A DNA stretch of 64,000 nt. Origin: JBALVT01 sp965262875 (GTDB lineage Bacteria; Pseudomonadota; Gammaproteobacteria; Pseudomonadales; Halieaceae). A model generated the notes under the pieces. The model had not been told where the DNA came from. It searched no databases and saw nothing but the letters and a program-made list of their open reading frames with translations. A program made the position numbers and the translations under genes. The stretch is from positions 4,650,001 through 4,714,000 of the forward strand of contig OZ253569.1 in assembly GCA_965262875.1 (NCBI GenBank). The letters are read 5' to 3'. Numbering within the stretch: the first letter of the stretch is position 1; every line of letters begins with the position of its first letter. Shown here one piece after another: positions 44,203-52,440 of this stretch.

Positions 44203-45400
44203 GGCCTTTATTTGTGATGCTGTGCGCACGCCGATAGGGCGCTACGGCGGTAGCCTGGCGGCCGTGCGGGCGGATGATCTGGGCGCTGTTCCGCTGAAGG
44301 CGCTGCAGGATCGCAACCCCACTGTGCAGTGGGATACTGTGGACGACCTGTTTTATGGCTGTGCCAACCAGGCAGGCGAAGACAACCGCAACGTGGCCAG
44401 AATGAGTAGCCTGCTGGCCGGACTGCCGGTCGAGGTGCCTGCTGTGACCCTAAACCGGCTGTGTGGTTCGGGTATGGATGCGGTTGGCACTGCAGCCAGG
44501 GCAATCAAATCGGGCGAGGCGCAATTGACAGTAGCCGGCGGCGTTGAATCGATGTCCCGCGCACCTTTTGCCATGGGCAAAGCCAACAGTGCCTACAGCC
44601 GCAGCTCAGAATTGTATGACACCACCATGGGTTGGCGTTTTGTGAACAAACTGATGCAGGCGCAATACGGCATAGATTCAATGCCGGAGACCGCTGAAAA
44701 CGTCGCCGAACAGTTTGGTATCTCGCGGCAAGACCAGGATGCCTTCGCCTTGTGGAGCCAGCAAAAGACGGCCGCGGCGATGGCGCGCGGTGACTTTAGC
44801 CATGAGATTGTCCCGGTCTCGATTGCCCAGCGTAAGAGCGAAGCGCTGCTTGTCGATAGTGATGAACATCCCCGCGCAGATACCACGGCGCAGGGTCTTG
44901 CCAAATTGCGTGCTCCCTTTAGAGCCGGCGGTAGCGTGACGGCGGGCAATGCCTCAGGTATTAACGATGGAGCCTGTGCGCTGTTGATTGCCTCTGAGTC
45001 TGCCGCCAGTGCCAATGGCTTGACGCCAAGGGCGCGTGTGGTGGCGATGGCCTGTAGTGGTTTACAGCCGCGGATCATGGGTTACGGCCCGGTTGATGCA
45101 AGCCGCAAGGTGTTGGCAATGGCCGGGTTGTCCCTCGACGACATTGAACTGATCGAATTGAACGAAGCCTTTGCGGCGCAGGGGCTGGCGGTATCGCGCG
45201 CCCTGGGTGTGAATGACGGTGACGCGCGGCTCAATCCACTGGGCGGTGCGATTGCGCTAGGTCACCCCTTGGGCATGTCCGGAGCGCGTCTGGTGACCAC
45301 CGCGACTTATCAGCTGCAGCGCAGCGGTGGTCGTTATGCTTTGTGCACGATGTGTATAGGCGTGGGCCAGGGTATAGCACTAATTATCGAACGAGTTTGA
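44195..45400 (+). CDS. paaJ: Beta-ketoadipyl-CoA thiolase
   Basis: A 401-residue thiolase. The nucleophilic Cys is in LNRLCGSGMDAVG, the His in ALGHPLGMSGARL and the second Cys in LCTMCIGVGQG; NEAFAAQGLAVSR is also typical. It cleaves 3-oxoadipyl-CoA (and the related C8 dehydro compound) to succinyl-CoA and acetyl-CoA. ATG at 44195 follows GGGAG at a long spacing; a TTG at 44189 is also in frame. It completes the CoA-ester steps of the operon before the oxygenase genes. Confidence 0.94.
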   Translation: MAEAFICDAVRTPIGRYGGSLAAVRADDLGAVPLKALQDRNPTVQWDTVDDLFYGCANQAGEDNRNVARMSSLLAGLPVEVPAVTLNRLCGSGMDAVGTAARAIKSGEAQLTVAGGVESMSRAPFAMGKANSAYSRSSELYDTTMGWRFVNKLMQAQYGIDSMPETAENVAEQFGISRQDQDAFALWSQQKTAAAMARGDFSHEIVPVSIAQRKSEALLVDSDEHPRADTTAQGLAKLRAPFRAGGSVTAGNASGINDGACALLIASESAASANGLTPRARVVAMACSGLQPRIMGYGPVDASRKVLAMAGLSLDDIELIELNEAFAAQGLAVSRALGVNDGDARLNPLGGAIALGHPLGMSGARLVTTATYQLQRSGGRYALCTMCIGVGQGIALIIERV

Positions 45401-45410
45401 GGAGCGCAAG

Positions 45411-46376
45411 ATGAGTGACGTAACGAAACCTGATGAAACTGAATTACTGGAACAATTCCAGGCGAAAATTGACGATGAGCATAAAATTGAACCCAAGGAC
45501 TGGATGCCGGACGGCTATCGCAAAAACCTGATTCGGCAAATCTCCCAGCACGCTCACTCGGAAGTCATTGGCATGCAACCTGAGGGCAACTGGATTACCC
45601 GTGCGCCCACCCTGCGCAGAAAAGCCATTTTGCTGGCCAAGGTGCAGGATGAAGGTGGGCACGGTTTGTACCTCTACAGTGCCGCCGAGACCCTGGGTGT
45701 CAGTCGGCAAGAGATGATTGACGCCCTGCAGTCCGGAGCGGCGAAATACGCTTCTATATTCAATTATCCCGCGCTGACCTGGGCGGATATGGGTGCTATC
45801 GGTTGGTTGGTGGACGGCGCGGCTATTGTCAACCAGGTGTCTTTGCAGCGCACTTCTTACGGCCCCTATGCGCGGGGCATGGTGCGAATTTGCAAGGAGG
45901 AGAGTTTTCACCAGCGCCAGGGCTACGAAATCATGTTGGTGCTATCGCGCGGTAACGAAGAGCAACGTGCCATGGCGCAGGATGCGATTAATCGTTTCTG
46001 GTGGCCTTCCCTGATGATGTTTGGTCCCCACGACGCGGACTCCGCCCATTCGGGCAAGTCCATGCAATGGAAAATTAAACGTCAAACCAACGACGAGTTG
46101 CGGCAAAAATTTGTCGACCAGAGCGTCAAACAGATCGAAGTACTCGGAATGGTTCTGCCAGATTCCCAACTGAAGTGGAACGAAGATCGTGGCCACTATG
46201 ACTTTGACGAGATCGACTGGGAAGAATTCCAGCGTGTGATGACGGGCGGTGGACCCTGCTCTCAGCAGCGGGTGGCGCACCACGTCGCAGCGCATAAGGA
46301 AGGGCAGTGGGTGCGCGAGGCATTAGGCGCCTATCAGGAGAAACAAAAAAACAGGGCCGGACAGGCCGCAGCATAG
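45411..46376 (+). CDS. paaA: Phenylacetyl-CoA epoxidase subunit A (catalytic)
   Basis: A 321-residue di-iron monooxygenase subunit. Iron ligands are expected in HSEVIGMQPEGNW, KVQDEGGHGLYLYS and KEESFHQRQGYE. PaaA with PaaC, B, D and E epoxidises the aromatic ring of phenylacetyl-CoA using O2 and NADPH. The length and sequence fit closely with the family. GAGGAGCGCAAG precedes the ATG. It is the first of the five contiguous oxygenase genes paaABCDE. Confidence 0.96.
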   Translation: MSDVTKPDETELLEQFQAKIDDEHKIEPKDWMPDGYRKNLIRQISQHAHSEVIGMQPEGNWITRAPTLRRKAILLAKVQDEGGHGLYLYSAAETLGVSRQEMIDALQSGAAKYASIFNYPALTWADMGAIGWLVDGAAIVNQVSLQRTSYGPYARGMVRICKEESFHQRQGYEIMLVLSRGNEEQRAMAQDAINRFWWPSLMMFGPHDADSAHSGKSMQWKIKRQTNDELRQKFVDQSVKQIEVLGMVLPDSQLKWNEDRGHYDFDEIDWEEFQRVMTGGGPCSQQRVAHHVAAHKEGQWVREALGAYQEKQKNRAGQAAA

Positions 46377-46388
46377 AGGTAGAAGATC

Positions 46389-46676
46389 ATGGGCGAAGTT
46401 CATATGCATATGTACGAAGTATTTATCCGCTCCAAGCGCGGCCTGGATCACAAGCATGTTGGCAGTTTGCGTGCCCAGGATTCAGCGCAGGCCCTGGAAT
46501 ACGCCAGGGATGTTTACACCCGGCGCAGTGAAGGGGTTAGCATTTGGGTAGTGAGTACTGCCGATATCCACGCTACCCAGGAGGAAGACAGCGAGAGTTT
46601 TTGCGATCCCATGGATGATAAACCCTACCGTCACGCAACCCATTACCAGTTGCCGGACGAAGTCAATAACATGTGA
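46389..46676 (+). CDS. paaB: Phenylacetyl-CoA epoxidase subunit B
   Basis: A 95-residue small subunit. Typical segments are YEVFIRSKRGLDHKHVGSLR and EGVSIWVVSTADI, ending with a Tyr/His-rich tail. PaaB bridges PaaAC heterodimers. It starts 12 bp after paaA, with AGGTAG upstream. Confidence 0.95.
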   Translation: MGEVHMHMYEVFIRSKRGLDHKHVGSLRAQDSAQALEYARDVYTRRSEGVSIWVVSTADIHATQEEDSESFCDPMDDKPYRHATHYQLPDEVNNM

Positions 46677-46690
46677 GCTGGAGTATCACC

Positions 46691-47458
46691 ATGGCAACAA
46701 TTGCAATTGAACAACCACTGGAAACCTACGCGGTTCGTCTGGGCGATGATGCCCTGGTACTGGGGCACCGACTGTCCCAGTGGTGTAGCAACGCACCGTT
46801 CCTAGAGGAAGATCTGGCGCTGGCGAACGTCGCTCTGGATTTTATTGGCCGGGCGCGGATGTTTTACACCTATGCCGGTGAGTTGCGCGGTGACGGTAGC
46901 TGCGAGGACGATTACGCCTATTTACGTGACTGCCGCGAGTACAGCAATCTGCTAATCCACGAATTGCCGCGGGGTGACTTTGCTTTCAGCATGGCCCGGC
47001 AATTCCTGCTCGACACCTTTTATGTAGAATTCCTCAAACAACTGCAGGACTCTTCAGATGCCACTCTTGCCGGTATTGCTGGCAAGGCTGTCAAGGAGTC
47101 TATTTATCATCTGCGGCGGAGTACGCGCTGGATTATGCGCCTTGGCGATGGCACCCCCGAGAGTCACGATCGTCTGCAGCATGCGATTGATGAGCTGTGG
47201 GGTTTCACGCCTGAGCTGTTCGAAATGGATGAGCTGGAGAACGCGTTGCTGCAATCTGGCGTAGCGGTCGACCGCGCTGCTATTCGACCCGACTGGGATG
47301 CCCAGGTCCGATCGACGCTGGCCGGTGCTACCCTGACCTTGCCAGAGTCCAGTTGGCAGGTGGGCGGGGGTCGCCAGGGCATTCACACAGAACACTTAGG
47401 CCATATGTTGAGCGAATTGCAGTTTATGCAGCGAGCCTATCCCGGCCTTGAGTGGTAA
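46691..47458 (+). CDS. paaC: Phenylacetyl-CoA epoxidase subunit C (structural)
   Basis: A 255-residue ferritin-like subunit that pairs with PaaA. Conserved parts are LGHRLSQWCSNAPFLEEDLA, ALDFIGRARMFYTYA and KAVKESIYHLRRSTRWIMRL. ATG at 46691 after GGAG is chosen; a GTG at 46673 overlaps paaB and is less likely. Confidence 0.94.
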   Translation: MATIAIEQPLETYAVRLGDDALVLGHRLSQWCSNAPFLEEDLALANVALDFIGRARMFYTYAGELRGDGSCEDDYAYLRDCREYSNLLIHELPRGDFAFSMARQFLLDTFYVEFLKQLQDSSDATLAGIAGKAVKESIYHLRRSTRWIMRLGDGTPESHDRLQHAIDELWGFTPELFEMDELENALLQSGVAVDRAAIRPDWDAQVRSTLAGATLTLPESSWQVGGGRQGIHTEHLGHMLSELQFMQRAYPGLEW

Positions 47459-47461
47459 CTC

Positions 47462-47974
47462 GTGTCTGCGCCTGACAGAATCCCGTTGATGCCCCTGGAA
47501 CAATATGAATGTGAGCAGGCGCGGGCGTGTTCAAGCGTGCCGCAGTTGTGGGATTTACTAGAGGTGGTAAAGGACCCGGAAATTCCGGTCTTGAGCATCT
47601 GGGAGTTGGGCGTTTTGCGGGCGGTTGAACTGGACGGCGACACCGTAGTCGTGACCATTACCCCCACCTATTCTGGCTGTCCGGCCATGGATATGATGGC
47701 TGCAGACATTCAAGGGGAGTTGGCTAATGCCGGTTATAGCTGCCGAATTGTCACACAATTGGCGCCGGCCTGGTCGACATCCTCGATGTCGGGCGCTGGT
47801 CGGGAAAAATTAAGAACGTACGGTATAGCGCCCCCCGGGCAACACGATCCCCGCTGCCCCCAATGCAACTCCCGTGAAGTGAAATTGCTGAGTGAGTTTG
47901 GCTCCACAGCTTGCAAGGCCTTGTACCGTTGTAAAGCCTGTTTCGAGCCCTTTGACTTTTTTAAGAACATATAG
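47462..47974 (+). CDS. paaD: PaaD, iron-sulfur/maturation protein of the epoxidase
   Basis: A 170-residue protein with an N-terminal MIP18 (DUF59) domain containing DPEIPVLSIWELGVLRAVEL and TYSGCPAMDMM. A C-terminal zinc ribbon has CPQC and CKAC pairs. PaaD is thought to assist Fe-S or di-iron maturation of the complex. It starts at GTG 47462, three bases after the paaC stop. Confidence 0.94.
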   Translation: MSAPDRIPLMPLEQYECEQARACSSVPQLWDLLEVVKDPEIPVLSIWELGVLRAVELDGDTVVVTITPTYSGCPAMDMMAADIQGELANAGYSCRIVTQLAPAWSTSSMSGAGREKLRTYGIAPPGQHDPRCPQCNSREVKLLSEFGSTACKALYRCKACFEPFDFFKNI

Positions 47975-47982
47975 GAATTCCC

Positions 47983-49074
47983 ATGGCAGAAGCACAATTT
48001 AGTAAGGTCAGCATTGCTGATATCCGTCCCGAAACAGATTCAGCGGTACGCGTCAGTTTTGCCATACCATCGCAACTGGACCAGGACTTTGTCTTCAAAC
48101 AGGGCCAGTACCTGACACTCAGGTCAATGGTTGATGGCGAACAATTGCGGCGCTCCTACTCAATCTGTTCGGCGCCCGCCGACGGGCGCCTGGAGGTGGC
48201 CATTAAGCGCGTCGAGGGCGGTGTTTTTTCTAACTTCGCCAATGACAAGTTGAGTGCCGGTGATGAAATCGAACTGTTGCCACCCAAGGGTAACTTCTTT
48301 TGTGAGTTGTCCGCGGACAATGAGAAAAAATATCTGCTCATCGCTGCCGGCTCTGGTATTACACCGGTTATTTCCAATATCAAGGCAATACTGCAGGCGG
48401 AGCCCCGCAGTCAGGTCACTCTGTTATTTGGCAACCAGCGCAGTAACACCATGATGTTTCGGGAGGAGCTAAGCTTCGTTAAAAACCGCTATATGGCGCG
48501 TTTTCATTGGGTGAATATTCTGAGTAAAGAAGACCAGGGTTCAGATATCCTCAATGGTCGTTTAAACAACCGCAAGGGTGGCGAGCTCAACCGGCAGTTG
48601 ATTGAGCTGTCCGCTTTTGACGAATATTTTATATGCGGGCCAGAGTCGATGATTTCTGAGGTGTCCCGGGGCCTGCGCACCGTGGGTGCCGCGGAGGAGC
48701 ATATTCACTACGAGCTGTTTGCATCCTCGGCTGAAGATGCCCAGGCAGTGATCCAGAAACACCACGCCCGCGCCATCGAGCACGGCGATAAGAAGAGCCA
48801 GGTGTCGATTGTTGCCGATGGTCGCGCCAGTCAGTTTGATCTGGCCAGTAACGGTGAAAATATTCTCGATGCCGGCCTTAACAACGGCTTGGATTTACCC
48901 TACTCCTGTAAGGGGGGCGTGTGCTCAACCTGTAAGGCTAAATTAGTGGAGGGTGAAGTAGACATGGATATCACTCACGGCCTCGAGCCCGATGAAATTG
49001 AAGCCGGCTTTATATTGACCTGCCAGGCACATCCGATCAGTGATAAAGTCCTCGTGGATTTCGACCAAAAGTAA
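47983..49074 (+). CDS. paaE: Phenylacetyl-CoA epoxidase reductase subunit
   Basis: A 363-residue NADPH-dependent reductase. The FAD-binding segment is RRSYSICSAPADG, the nucleotide-binding segment is LIAAGSGITPVISNIKAIL, and a C-terminal plant-type [2Fe-2S] ferredoxin domain has the ligands in YSCKGGVCSTCKAK and LTCQAHP. It supplies electrons to the PaaA di-iron centre. AGGAATTCCC precedes the ATG. Confidence 0.95.
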   Translation: MAEAQFSKVSIADIRPETDSAVRVSFAIPSQLDQDFVFKQGQYLTLRSMVDGEQLRRSYSICSAPADGRLEVAIKRVEGGVFSNFANDKLSAGDEIELLPPKGNFFCELSADNEKKYLLIAAGSGITPVISNIKAILQAEPRSQVTLLFGNQRSNTMMFREELSFVKNRYMARFHWVNILSKEDQGSDILNGRLNNRKGGELNRQLIELSAFDEYFICGPESMISEVSRGLRTVGAAEEHIHYELFASSAEDAQAVIQKHHARAIEHGDKKSQVSIVADGRASQFDLASNGENILDAGLNNGLDLPYSCKGGVCSTCKAKLVEGEVDMDITHGLEPDEIEAGFILTCQAHPISDKVLVDFDQK

Positions 49075-49119
49075 GCGTTATTCGTTATTTTCCCGGGACT
49101 GACTGGAGCGACGCCAGGA

Positions 49120-49896
49120 ATGGATACTATCGGCGAGAAACCGTCTGCGGGCAGTGGTCTCGACCTGCAACCAAGAGCGCAGACCTACGGGCAGGCCTTT
49201 ACCTTTTGTGTGTTTCTCTGTGCCGCCATGCTGACGCCCTTTGTCATTATCGCCCTGGGAGTTGCCCCGCCGGGAATAAGTCCGGCCTGGGATTGGGCTA
49301 ACGGGGTGGGTTACCTGGCATTGGCAATCTACCTCTTACTGTTTGTCTATCGGGGAAGGGCGCACCGCTTTCCCGCCTACAGCGGTCGTTTTTTCGCAAA
49401 TTTACACAGGGACCTGGGTTATATCGCGATGCTGCTGTTGGCTGCTCACGTAGGCACCTTGTTGCTCATAGAACCTCTGTTGTTGGAGCACCTGAAGCCG
49501 ACTGCACCACTGCATATGCTGGCCGGCCTGTTGGCGCTAATCTTGATGCTGCTATTAGTGTGTTTCTCTGTGCCAACGTTGCGCCGACAGTTGTGGCCGG
49601 ACTACCACCTCTTCAGGAAGATGCACGCTGTGGTAGCAGTCGCTATTGTTGCGCTAACAGCTTTCCACGTGTACGGAAGCGGCTTTTACCTGAACAGTAC
49701 CTGGAAACTGGGCTTTGCTGCGGGCGCTGCCGGGCTTGTTCTGATCAACTATACCTTGCACATGTACCGGTTGGTTCGGCCCGCCGCAGGCAGAACGCGT
49801 AACAGTGGCCGCTACTCACATGTCATCAGCTATGGCACTGCGCTGTTGGCGGTTTTGTTGTGCCTAGCTCTGGCATGGGGCAACAATGTCGAATGA
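49120..49896 (+). CDS. Membrane cytochrome b / ferric-reductase-like protein
   Basis: A 258-residue inner-membrane protein with six or seven hydrophobic segments. Histidines placed inside or at the edge of helices could bind b-type hemes: LHRDLGYIAMLLLAAHVGTL, LHMLAGLLALILM and RKMHAVVAVAIVALTAFHVY. This fits the ferric-reductase-like transmembrane/cytochrome b561 type without the FAD/NAD domain. It starts 45 bp after paaE in the same direction, and its stop overlaps the next gene (ATGA). It is not a usual paa gene; the pairing with a multiheme cytochrome suggests a membrane electron-transfer unit. Confidence 0.75.
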   Translation: MDTIGEKPSAGSGLDLQPRAQTYGQAFTFCVFLCAAMLTPFVIIALGVAPPGISPAWDWANGVGYLALAIYLLLFVYRGRAHRFPAYSGRFFANLHRDLGYIAMLLLAAHVGTLLLIEPLLLEHLKPTAPLHMLAGLLALILMLLLVCFSVPTLRRQLWPDYHLFRKMHAVVAVAIVALTAFHVYGSGFYLNSTWKLGFAAGAAGLVLINYTLHMYRLVRPAAGRTRNSGRYSHVISYGTALLAVLLCLALAWGNNVE

Positions 49897-50243
49897 AGCG
49901 GCGAGCGACCTGGCCATTTGTACTCGCTGGACTCACTCTGGCCGCGCTGCTGTTGTTTGCCGTTCAGGAGTACCGCCAGCAGCAAGCACCGGACCAATCT
50001 TTGCTGCCGGTAGCGTTTGAACACCTGGATCACAACGCGACTGCCTGCGCCGAGTGTCACCACAATTTTGTCGACCATACCGGAGGCGGCACCTGTTATA
50101 CCTGTCACAAGTATGTACCGGAAATTGCCCCCGGGATCGAGAACATGTTCCACCAGTTCTGTTTTAGCTGTCATGTGGAAAAACGGACAGAGGGTGAGGC
50201 GTCCGGTCCAATGCGTGAGTGCCAGGGTTGTCATCACCGGTAG
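49893..50243 (+). CDS. Small tetraheme cytochrome c, membrane-anchored
   Basis: A 116-residue protein with one N-terminal hydrophobic segment (WPFVLAGLTLAALLLFAV) and four heme sites: CAECH, CYTCH, CFSCH and CQGCH, with additional His residues suited to bis-His ligation. This is a class III/c7-like layout. ATG at 49893 overlaps the stop of the cytochrome b-like gene. The two probably form a quinol- or flavin-linked redox module facing the periplasm. Its role beside paaABCDE is not known. Confidence 0.85.
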   Translation: MKRRATWPFVLAGLTLAALLLFAVQEYRQQQAPDQSLLPVAFEHLDHNATACAECHHNFVDHTGGGTCYTCHKYVPEIAPGIENMFHQFCFSCHVEKRTEGEASGPMRECQGCHHR

Positions 50244-50319
50244 AGCGTTTGGAGAGACAATTAGTGGTAAGGTTGTAGTGAATTTTGAGCACCAATAATG
50301 GCAAGGCCCCGGCACGTCA

Positions 50320-51240
50320 ATGGCAAAACTTAAGATTGTAAAATCTCTTCTCACGGAGTTCAGGCAGCGACGACCGCTGCGAGGCGGCTCTCTGATCATC
50401 ACCGTGTTTGGTGATTCTATCTCGCAGCACGGCAACAGTGTATGGCTGGGATCTCTTATCAATGCCCTGGAACCTTTCGGGCTGAATTCGCGGCTGATAC
50501 GAACTGCGGTACATCGTCTGGTGCAGGAGGAGTGGCTCATTGCAAGAATGGTGGGTCGGCGCAGTTTCTACAGTTTTACCGACACCGGTTTGCGTCGCTA
50601 TGAAAAGGCCGCCCGGAGGATATACGCCGGCGAACCTCAGCCTTGGGATGGCCGCTGGACCCTCGCCATATGCAATGACCTGAACGAGGGAGAACGAGAA
50701 CGTCTGCGCAAGGAGCTGTCTTGGCTGGGCTATGGCGCCATAAACTCCAATACCCTGTTACATCCCGGCACGGAGAGTCGAGCCTTGCAAGAGACGTTGC
50801 GTGATATCGGTATTGTCGATGACGTGGTAATAATGAATGCAGATACTTCTGAGGTGAGTTCCCGCCAGGCGATGCAGCGTTTGGCGAAGCAGGGCTGGCC
50901 TCTGGAGGAGTTGGCTGCGCGCTATGATGTCTTTTTGATCCGGTTTCGGCCGGTGCTTAAGGCGTTGCGGGCGACACGATCACTTTCCGATGAAGATGCT
51001 TTCCAGATCAGGTCGCTGCTGGTGCATGAGTACCGACGGATCTTGCTGAGGGACAGCGACCTCCCCAGGGAACTCCTGCCGCGCAACTGGGTCGGCGGTG
51101 CAGCGCTTAACCTGGTGACCAATATATACAGGTTAACGAGCAAGTCCGCGGAAGCCTACCTGGAGAAACAATTTGAAACAGCGCAGGGGCCGCTGCCCAA
51201 AGCCGGCGTTTCCTATCAACAACGCTTTGGTGGTCTTTGA
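50320..51240 (+). CDS. paaX: PaaX-type transcriptional repressor
   Basis: A 306-residue repressor. The N-terminal winged helix (SLIITVFGDSISQHGNSVWL, then GLNSRLIRTAVHRLVQEEWL) and the central PaaX domain with WTLAICNDLNEGERERLRKEL are characteristic. Members bind paa promoters and release on phenylacetyl-CoA. It lies at the end of the paa operon, so it may act in an autoregulatory loop. The operator is not proven; the palindrome over the paaZ promoter is a candidate. Confidence 0.93.
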   Translation: MAKLKIVKSLLTEFRQRRPLRGGSLIITVFGDSISQHGNSVWLGSLINALEPFGLNSRLIRTAVHRLVQEEWLIARMVGRRSFYSFTDTGLRRYEKAARRIYAGEPQPWDGRWTLAICNDLNEGERERLRKELSWLGYGAINSNTLLHPGTESRALQETLRDIGIVDDVVIMNADTSEVSSRQAMQRLAKQGWPLEELAARYDVFLIRFRPVLKALRATRSLSDEDAFQIRSLLVHEYRRILLRDSDLPRELLPRNWVGGAALNLVTNIYRLTSKSAEAYLEKQFETAQGPLPKAGVSYQQRFGGL

Positions 51241-51260
51241 TTACACAACGAGGAAAAACT

Positions 51261-51581
51261 ATGTATTGCCTGACTGTTACTTACCCAAAATCCGAAACAT
51301 CTCACTTCGATTACGATTATTACCTGGAAAAGCACATTCCGTTGTGCGCTGAGGCATTTGCCGGCAATGGTTTTTTAGGGACTGTTTTGCGTACCAATCA
51401 GGGGAGTGGCCCTGGTTCAGCAGATCTAAACTATGCCTCAATTGATCTCCTGTTTGAGAGTGCCGAGAATCTTGGGGCCGCCCTGCAAGCCGGTGGTCAG
51501 GTCGTAACTGCCGATGTGGCAAATTACACCGACGCCCGGCCGACCATGGTGTTTAGCGATATCGATTTGTCTGTGAGCTAG
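51261..51581 (+). CDS. EthD-domain protein
   Basis: A 106-residue dimeric alpha-beta barrel type protein. YLEKHIPLCAEAFAGNG and the C-terminal PTMVFSDID fit the EthD family. Family members occur in catabolic operons, but their chemistry is mostly unknown. ATG at 51261 follows AACGAGGAAAAA; the frame is open from 51237, overlapping paaX. It is the last gene before a hairpin terminator and so probably belongs to the paa transcript. Confidence 0.8.
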   Translation: MYCLTVTYPKSETSHFDYDYYLEKHIPLCAEAFAGNGFLGTVLRTNQGSGPGSADLNYASIDLLFESAENLGAALQAGGQVVTADVANYTDARPTMVFSDIDLSVS

Positions 51582-51618
51582 CCCTACCGGAAAAGATCTG
51601 AAAAGAACCAGCCCCTAT

Positions 51619-51640
51619 CGGCACTGGGAAAACAGTGCCG
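51619..51640 (+). terminator. Intrinsic terminator of the paa operon
   Basis: An 8-bp perfect stem, CGGCACTG / CAGTGCCG, with a GGAAAA loop is followed by CCTTTATT. It lies 38 bp after the EthD gene. The U-run is short, so efficiency may be moderate. Confidence 0.75.
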
Positions 51641-51649
51641 CCTTTATTC

Positions 51650-51757
51650 ATGTCACGCCGTCAATTGACACCGGCGAACCTGGCGCTCCGTCAGCAGCTC
51701 GCTATGCCCAAGCCAGCAGTGAAGCGCTCGCGGTTATATCCGCCGGGTAGGGCATTC
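51650..51757 (+). pseudogene. Fossil of an integrase-type transposase N-terminus
   Basis: The plus frame reads RRQLTPANLALRQQLAMPKP, then AVKRSRLYPPGRAF. This matches the conserved start of a common rve-type transposase group (ENLALRQQLAVL...KR.R....DR.F). Nothing else of that gene follows, so it is a relic. Confidence 0.55.
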
Positions 51758-51826
51758 TGCAATAAAAGCGCACAGTTGCGATTTGACCCTCGCGACCCCT
51801 GGAGTGAGAACTATTCCATACTCCAG

Positions 51827-52258
51827 TCATAACCCCCTGATCTCGTTGATTAGTTCCGTTCGATTCTTGACAACCCGGGTTCGTATTCGGTGGATCGACT
51901 GAATGCCCTGCTGTTCAACCTGTTTGATTGGCACAAAGTTCATCGAGGGCCTGCTGGCTGCTTCAACGATTGCCTCCGCATCGTTGGCGTCGTTCTTGTT
52001 GGTCTTTACAAAAGGTTTGACGAACTGGGGGCTGATCAGCCTAACCATGTGGCCACTTCGCTGGAATACTCGCGCCCAGTAGTTGGCCCCGCCGCATGAC
52101 TCCATCACGACGATACAATGGGGCATATTGGGTACATGAGCTGCCAACTCGCGCCGAGGTAGGCGCTTTTTGTGAACAGCCTTGCCGGATTCATCGGCGC
52201 CGTGGAGTTGAAAGGTGTGTTTGGCAATATCAATGCCCAATGTGCGAATAGTAGTCAA
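51827..52258 (-). pseudogene. IS110-family transposase, C-terminal half lost
   Basis: The N-terminal DEDD (RuvC-like) domain is present: TLGIDIAKHTFQLHGAD, IVVMESCGGANYWAR and KTNKNDANDAEAIVEAA. The start is TTG at 52256-52258 with GGGAG just upstream. The frame stops after residue 143 (NRTELINEIRGL), whereas IS110 transposases are about 320-350 residues and need a C-terminal transposase_20 domain with a conserved Ser. That domain is missing, so the gene is dead. The remaining IS110 upstream region extends toward 52435. Confidence 0.85.
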
Positions 52259-52440
52259 GTTGATCTCCCGTCCAAGGTTGAGGTCCTTCAGTCTAGAGAC
52301 TAGTCTGAAGACCCCTGCCGCGCTAGCAGCGAGGTTGGGGGACGGTTCATTACATTCGTACCGTGAGGAGGAGTCCATGCTGTTGGCTTGTGCCAAAAAA
52401 GCCATTTTCCTTCCAAAAATTTCCCCAATTTGGGATACTA

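Noticed and set aside
51747..51753. A further GGGTAGG near the integrase fossil
   Set aside because: It is a single copy without a partner at 21-22 bp and not upstream of a module gene, so it is best treated as chance.
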